From Actinomycetes bacterium (GTDB lineage Bacteria; Actinomycetota; Acidimicrobiia; Acidimicrobiales; RAAP-2): DNA of 64,000 nucleotides. This document shows, piece after piece, positions 54,778 to 64,000 of this stretch. Positions within the stretch are counted from its first letter, which is position 1; the number at the start of each line of letters is the position of its first letter. The stretch spans positions 62,001 through 126,000 of the forward strand of contig JAJZBK010000003.1 in assembly GCA_021798955.1 (NCBI GenBank), read 5' to 3'. The position numbers and the translations under genes were made by a program. The notes below the pieces were generated by a model. That model saw only the letters and a list, made by a program, of their open reading frames with translations. It was not told where the DNA came from and searched no databases.

Positions 54778-56874
54778 CTACTCCCCTCGCGCCTTGGCGA
54801 TGATCTCCTTGGCGATGGAGTCAGGAACTTCGTTGTAGGAGTGGAACTGCATCGAGTACGTTGCCCGTCCCTGCGTACGCGAACGCAGGTCGGTAGCGTA
54901 GCCGAACATGTCGCTCAGCGGTACCAGGGCCCGAACGATGTGGTTGGACCCTCGCTGCTCCATCCCCTCGACCTTGCCCCGCCGGGACGACAGGTCGCCG
55001 ATGACGTCGCCCATGTACTCCTCGGGGGTCGTCACCTCCACCGCCATGACCGGCTCGAGCAGGACCGGGCTGGCTTCCGAAGCCGCCTTCTTGACCGCCA
55101 TCGAGCCGGCGATCTTGAAGGCCATCTCGGAGGAGTCGACCTCGTGGTACGAGCCGAAGGTGAGGGTGACCCTGACGTCGACCGTCGGATAGCCGGCCAG
55201 CACGCCCGAGGTGAGGGCCTCTTGGATGCCGGCGTCCACCGAAGGGATGTACTCCTTCGGGATCACGCCGCCGGTGATCTTGTCGACGAACTCGTACCCT
55301 CCACCCGGACCGGTTGGCTCGAGGGAGATGACCACGTGGCCGTACTGGCCCTTGCCGCCGGTCTGGCGGACGTAGCGCATCTCCACCTTCTCCACGGTCT
55401 TGCGGACCGTCTCGCGGTAGGCAACCTGTGGCTTGCCGACGTTGGCGTCGACGTTGAACTCCCGCAGCATCCGGTCGACCAGCACCTCGAGGTGGAGCTC
55501 CCCCATGCCCGAGATCACCGTCTGGCCGGTCTCCTCGTCCGTCTGGACCCGGAAGGTGGGGTCCTCCTCGGAGAGCGCATAGAGCGCCTTGGACAGCTTG
55601 TCCTGGTCGGCTTTCGTCTTGGGCTCGACGGCCACGTGGATCACCGGCTCGGGGAAGGTCAGCGACTCGAGCACGACCGGGTCAGCGGGGTCGGACAGGG
55701 TGTCGCCCGTGGTGGTCTGCTTGAGCCCGACCAGGGCCACGATGTCGCCGGCGAAGGCGCCGTCCAAGTCCTCGCGGGAGTTGGCGTGCATCTGGAGGAT
55801 CCGGCCGACGCGCTCCTTGCGGTCCTTGGTCGAGTTGAGGACCGTCGACCCCTTGGCCAGGGTGCCCGAGTAGATCCGGGCGTAGGTGAGCTTGCCGACG
55901 TAGGGGTCGGTCATGATCTTGAAGGCCAGCGCGGCGAACGGCGCGCTGTCGTCGGCAGCCCGGTCGACCTCCTCGTCCTCCTTGCGGGGACGGTGGCCGA
56001 CCGCCGGTGGGATGTCGAGCGGGCTCGGCAAGTAGTCGACGACGGCGTCGAGCATGGGCTGGACGCCCTTGTTCTTGAAGGCCGACCCGCACAGCACCGG
56101 GACGGCGTGGCTGCCCAGGGTGACCGTCCTGAGGGCGGCGGTGAGGTCCTCGGCGGTGATCTCCTCGTCGTTCAGGTACTTCTCCATCACCGTGTCGTCG
56201 TGGTTGGACAGCACATCGATGAGCTGGTGGCGGGCGTCGGCGGCCTCGGTGGCGAGGGACTCCGGGATGTCCTCCTCGCTCCACTCCTCGCCCATGCCGT
56301 CGTCCCACACGAGGGCCCGCATACGCACCAGGTCGACGACGCCACGGAACTCGCCCTCGGCCCCGATCGGCAGCTGCACCACGGCGGGGACGGCCTCGAG
56401 CCGGTCCTTGATCATCTCGACGGCCTGAGGGAAGTTGGCGCCCACCCGGTCCATCTTGTTGACGAAGCAGATACGGGGCACGCCGTACTTGTTGGCCTGG
56501 CGCCAGACGGTCTCGGTCTGGGGCTCGACGCCGGCCACGGCGTCGAAGACGGCCACGGCCCCGTCGAGGACCCGGAGCGAACGCTCGACCTCGACGGTGA
56601 AGTCGACGTGCCCCGGCGTGTCGATGATGTTGATGGTGATCCCCCGCCACTGGCAGGTGGTGGCGGCCGAGGTGATGGTGATCCCCCGCTCCTGCTCCTG
56701 GACCATCCAGTCCATGGTGGCGGCGCCCTCGTGCACCTCGCCGATCTTGTAGCTCTTGCCCGTGTAGTAGAGGATCCGCTCGGTGGTCGTGGTCTTGCCC
56801 GCGTCGATGTGGGCCATGATCCCGATGTTGCGGGTCTTCGCCAGGGGGTGCGTTCGGGTGGGGGTCTCAGCCAT
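54778..56874 (-). CDS. fusA: Elongation factor G
   Basis: 698-residue translocation GTPase. P-loop AHIDAGKT at 21-28, switch [24 protein letters not shown], then domains II-V with [36 protein letters not shown] and the C-terminal [20 protein letters not shown]. In the str-operon order rpsL-rpsG-fusA-tuf. Confidence 0.98.
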   Translation of the reverse strand: MAETPTRTHPLAKTRNIGIMAHIDAGKTTTTERILYYTGKSYKIGEVHEGAATMDWMVQEQERGITITSAATTCQWRGITINIIDTPGHVDFTVEVERSLRVLDGAVAVFDAVAGVEPQTETVWRQANKYGVPRICFVNKMDRVGANFPQAVEMIKDRLEAVPAVVQLPIGAEGEFRGVVDLVRMRALVWDDGMGEEWSEEDIPESLATEAADARHQLIDVLSNHDDTVMEKYLNDEEITAEDLTAALRTVTLGSHAVPVLCGSAFKNKGVQPMLDAVVDYLPSPLDIPPAVGHRPRKEDEEVDRAADDSAPFAALAFKIMTDPYVGKLTYARIYSGTLAKGSTVLNSTKDRKERVGRILQMHANSREDLDGAFAGDIVALVGLKQTTTGDTLSDPADPVVLESLTFPEPVIHVAVEPKTKADQDKLSKALYALSEEDPTFRVQTDEETGQTVISGMGELHLEVLVDRMLREFNVDANVGKPQVAYRETVRKTVEKVEMRYVRQTGGKGQYGHVVISLEPTGPGGGYEFVDKITGGVIPKEYIPSVDAGIQEALTSGVLAGYPTVDVRVTLTFGSYHEVDSSEMAFKIAGSMAVKKAASEASPVLLEPVMAVEVTTPEEYMGDVIGDLSSRRGKVEGMEQRGSNHIVRALVPLSDMFGYATDLRSRTQGRATYSMQFHSYNEVPDSIAKEIIAKARGE

Positions 56875-57059
56875 GGTCGGTCAGCCTTCGGATCGTGCTC
56901 AGGATGGAGAGGCGGGGTCGTCGGGGTGCTGCGGCACCGGACGCCGTGGGAACGTGGCCTCGGTCGGACAGGCCCGCCGCAGGAGCCGCTCGCCGTGTCA
57001 TCGCAGGACCGACCAGGTACGAGGACCGGAGCGGTCGAGAACCGGCGCCCGGGTCCCGT

Positions 57060-57530
57060 TCACCAACGGTAGTGGGCGAAGGCCTTGTTCGATTCGGCCA
57101 TCTTGTGCAGGTCCTCACGGCGCTTGACGGCAGCACCGATACCGTTGGCGGCATCGCGGATCTCGCCGGAGAGCCGCTCTGCCATCGTCTTCTCCCGACG
57201 CTGCTGGGCGAACCCGACCAGCCACCGGATCGACAGCGTCGTCGCCCGGCGAGGCCGGACGTCGACAGGCACCTGGTAGGTAGCGCCACCCACGCGACGG
57301 CTGCGCACCTCGAGCTCGGGGCGGGTGTTCTCCACCGCCTTCTTCAGCACCGTGACAGGGTCGTTGCCGGTCTTCTCGCCGACGTCGGTGAGCGCCTGGT
57401 ACACGATGCGCTCGGCGAGGGTCCGCTTACCCCGGCTCAGCACCTTGTTGACCACCTGGGTCACCAGCACCGAGTGGTAGACGGGATCGGGCAGGAGCTC
57501 CCGTCGGGGAGCGGGTCCGTTCCGGGGCAC
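57060..57530 (-). CDS. rpsG: 30S ribosomal protein S7 (uS7)
   Basis: 156 residues from GTG 57530, preceded by AAGGAG; this equals the family length. [60 protein letters not shown] and [20 protein letters not shown] are canonical. Primary 16S 3'-domain binder. Confidence 0.97.
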   Translation of the reverse strand: MPRNGPAPRRELLPDPVYHSVLVTQVVNKVLSRGKRTLAERIVYQALTDVGEKTGNDPVTVLKKAVENTRPELEVRSRRVGGATYQVPVDVRPRRATTLSIRWLVGFAQQRREKTMAERLSGEIRDAANGIGAAVKRREDLHKMAESNKAFAHYRW

Positions 57531-57531
57531 C

Positions 57532-57903
57532 TCAGGACTCCTTCTTCGCGCCGTAGCGACTGCGGGCTTGGTTCCGGTCGCGCACACCCGACGCGTCCAG
57601 CGTGCCCCGGATGACCTTGTAGCGGACCCCGGGCAGGTCCTTCACTCGACCACCACGCACGAGGACGATCGAGTGCTCCTGCAAGTTGTGCCCCTCGCCG
57701 GGGATGTAGGCCGTGACCTCGAGCCCGCTGGTCAGGCGGACCCTGGCCACCTTGCGGAGGGCCGAGTTCGGCTTCTTCGGCGTGTGGGTGTAGACGCGGG
57801 TGCACACCCCTCGACGCTGGGGAGCGCCCCGCAGTGCCGGGGTCTTCGTCTTGGTCGGCTTGGTTGCTCGGCCCTTGCGGACGAGCTGGGAGATGGTGGG
57901 CAC
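57532..57903 (-). CDS. rpsL: 30S ribosomal protein S12 (uS12)
   Basis: 123 residues. [40 protein letters not shown] and [14 protein letters not shown] are present. The streptomycin-determining Lys is wild-type (TPKKPNS), and the second site reads [16 protein letters not shown], also wild-type. Decoding-site protein. Confidence 0.98.
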   Translation of the reverse strand: MPTISQLVRKGRATKPTKTKTPALRGAPQRRGVCTRVYTHTPKKPNSALRKVARVRLTSGLEVTAYIPGEGHNLQEHSIVLVRGGRVKDLPGVRYKVIRGTLDASGVRDRNQARSRYGAKKES

Positions 57904-58156
57904 GCGCTACCTCTGGGATGTCGACGGCGGGGTACGGCGGACGGGGTCGGTGCCGGCCCCAGCCGACCGCCTCCGGTGGCGCGCCGCCGAGCTGGTCACC
58001 CAGCGTGCAGCGGTGCGCGGACGGGCCATGCTACGGCATGCAGTGGCCGGCGGGCAAGCGGGGGGGTCGGACGGTGTGGTGGGCAGCGGGGAGGGCGTCC
58101 GGCTGCCCGGGCGTACCTGGGGCCACCGGGGCGCGGTGCTCCCGGCGGACCCGGGA
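57904..58156 (-). other. Gap between rpoC and rpsL
   Basis: 253 bp with no gene seen. It includes the promoter candidate at 58028-58057; an imperfect dyad GGTCGG...CCGACC lies near 57945. Confidence 0.5.
58028..58057 (-). promoter_or_regulatory. Possible str-operon promoter
   Basis: Minus strand TTGCCC (58052-58057), 18-nt spacer, TAGCAT (58028-58033), giving a leader of about 120 nt before rpsL. Confidence 0.45.

Positions 58157-64000
<5,844 letters not shown>

Overview
The window is a high-GC (by eye around 70%) chromosomal segment from an actinobacterium. Supporting signs are GuaB3, an intact decaprenyl-phosphoribose to arabinose (DprE) gene set, long alanine/glutamate-rich ribosomal protein tails, a CIRCE-controlled groESL, frequent GTG starts and short ATGA/GTGA overlaps between genes. 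The combination of actinobacterial housekeeping order with arabinan-precursor genes suggests a deep-branching lineage such as Acidimicrobiia, but that placement is inference. No mobile element, CRISPR array, tRNA or rRNA was seen.

Layout. (1) 0.1-9.9 kb, mostly minus strand: a small unknown ORF, then malate dehydrogenase, methylenetetrahydrofolate reductase, a cupin, FolD, PurH, PurN, a HAD phosphatase, SucD, SucC and a free-standing cobalamin-binding subunit. This is a one-carbon/purine block beside a TCA/methylmalonyl block. (2) 10.1-13.3 kb, plus strand: ubiA-type decaprenyl-phosphate phosphoribosyltransferase, dprE1 and dprE2, the route to decaprenylphosphoryl-arabinose. (3) 13.4-21.4 kb: UvrD/PcrA helicase, GuaB3, a CoA-type Nudix hydrolase, a TetR regulator divergent from a sulfatase with a palindrome between them, and an FMN 2-hydroxyacid oxidase. 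(4) 21.7-34.2 kb, minus strand: groES-groEL with a perfect CIRCE, the t6A cluster tsaD-rimI-tsaB-tsaE, a family-4 uracil-DNA glycosylase, alr, nnr, acpS, glmS and glmM. (5) 34.2-64 kb, minus strand: an almost unbroken translation and transcription superoperon reading rpoB-rpoC-rpsL-rpsG-fusA-tuf-rpsJ-(S10, spc and alpha operons)-secY-adk-map-infA-rpmJ-rpsM-rpsK-rpsD-rpoA-rplQ-truA-rplM-rpsI, then into glmM. rpoB runs off the right edge.

What stands out. Short perfect or near-perfect tandem repeats (8, 9, 15, 18 and 21 bp units) occur at ten loci, mainly at protein termini, linkers and gene borders. They include a 15-copy Ala-Ser-Glu tail on ribosomal protein uL22. The neighbouring uS3 and uL29 also carry long acidic tails. 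Many non-operonic starts have a TANNNT hexamer 6-8 nt before the start codon, the signature of leaderless transcripts. rpsJ is separated from rplC by a 405-bp region holding a promoter-like sequence and strong hairpins, a candidate ribosomal-protein leader. infA appears to start at CTG. The DprE1 position equivalent to the benzothiazinone-target cysteine is alanine. rpmJ (37 codons) is annotated here directly from the sequence.

Limits. All functions are assigned by recognising motifs and family sequence, without database searches. Promoters, terminators and leaders are pattern-based and unproven.
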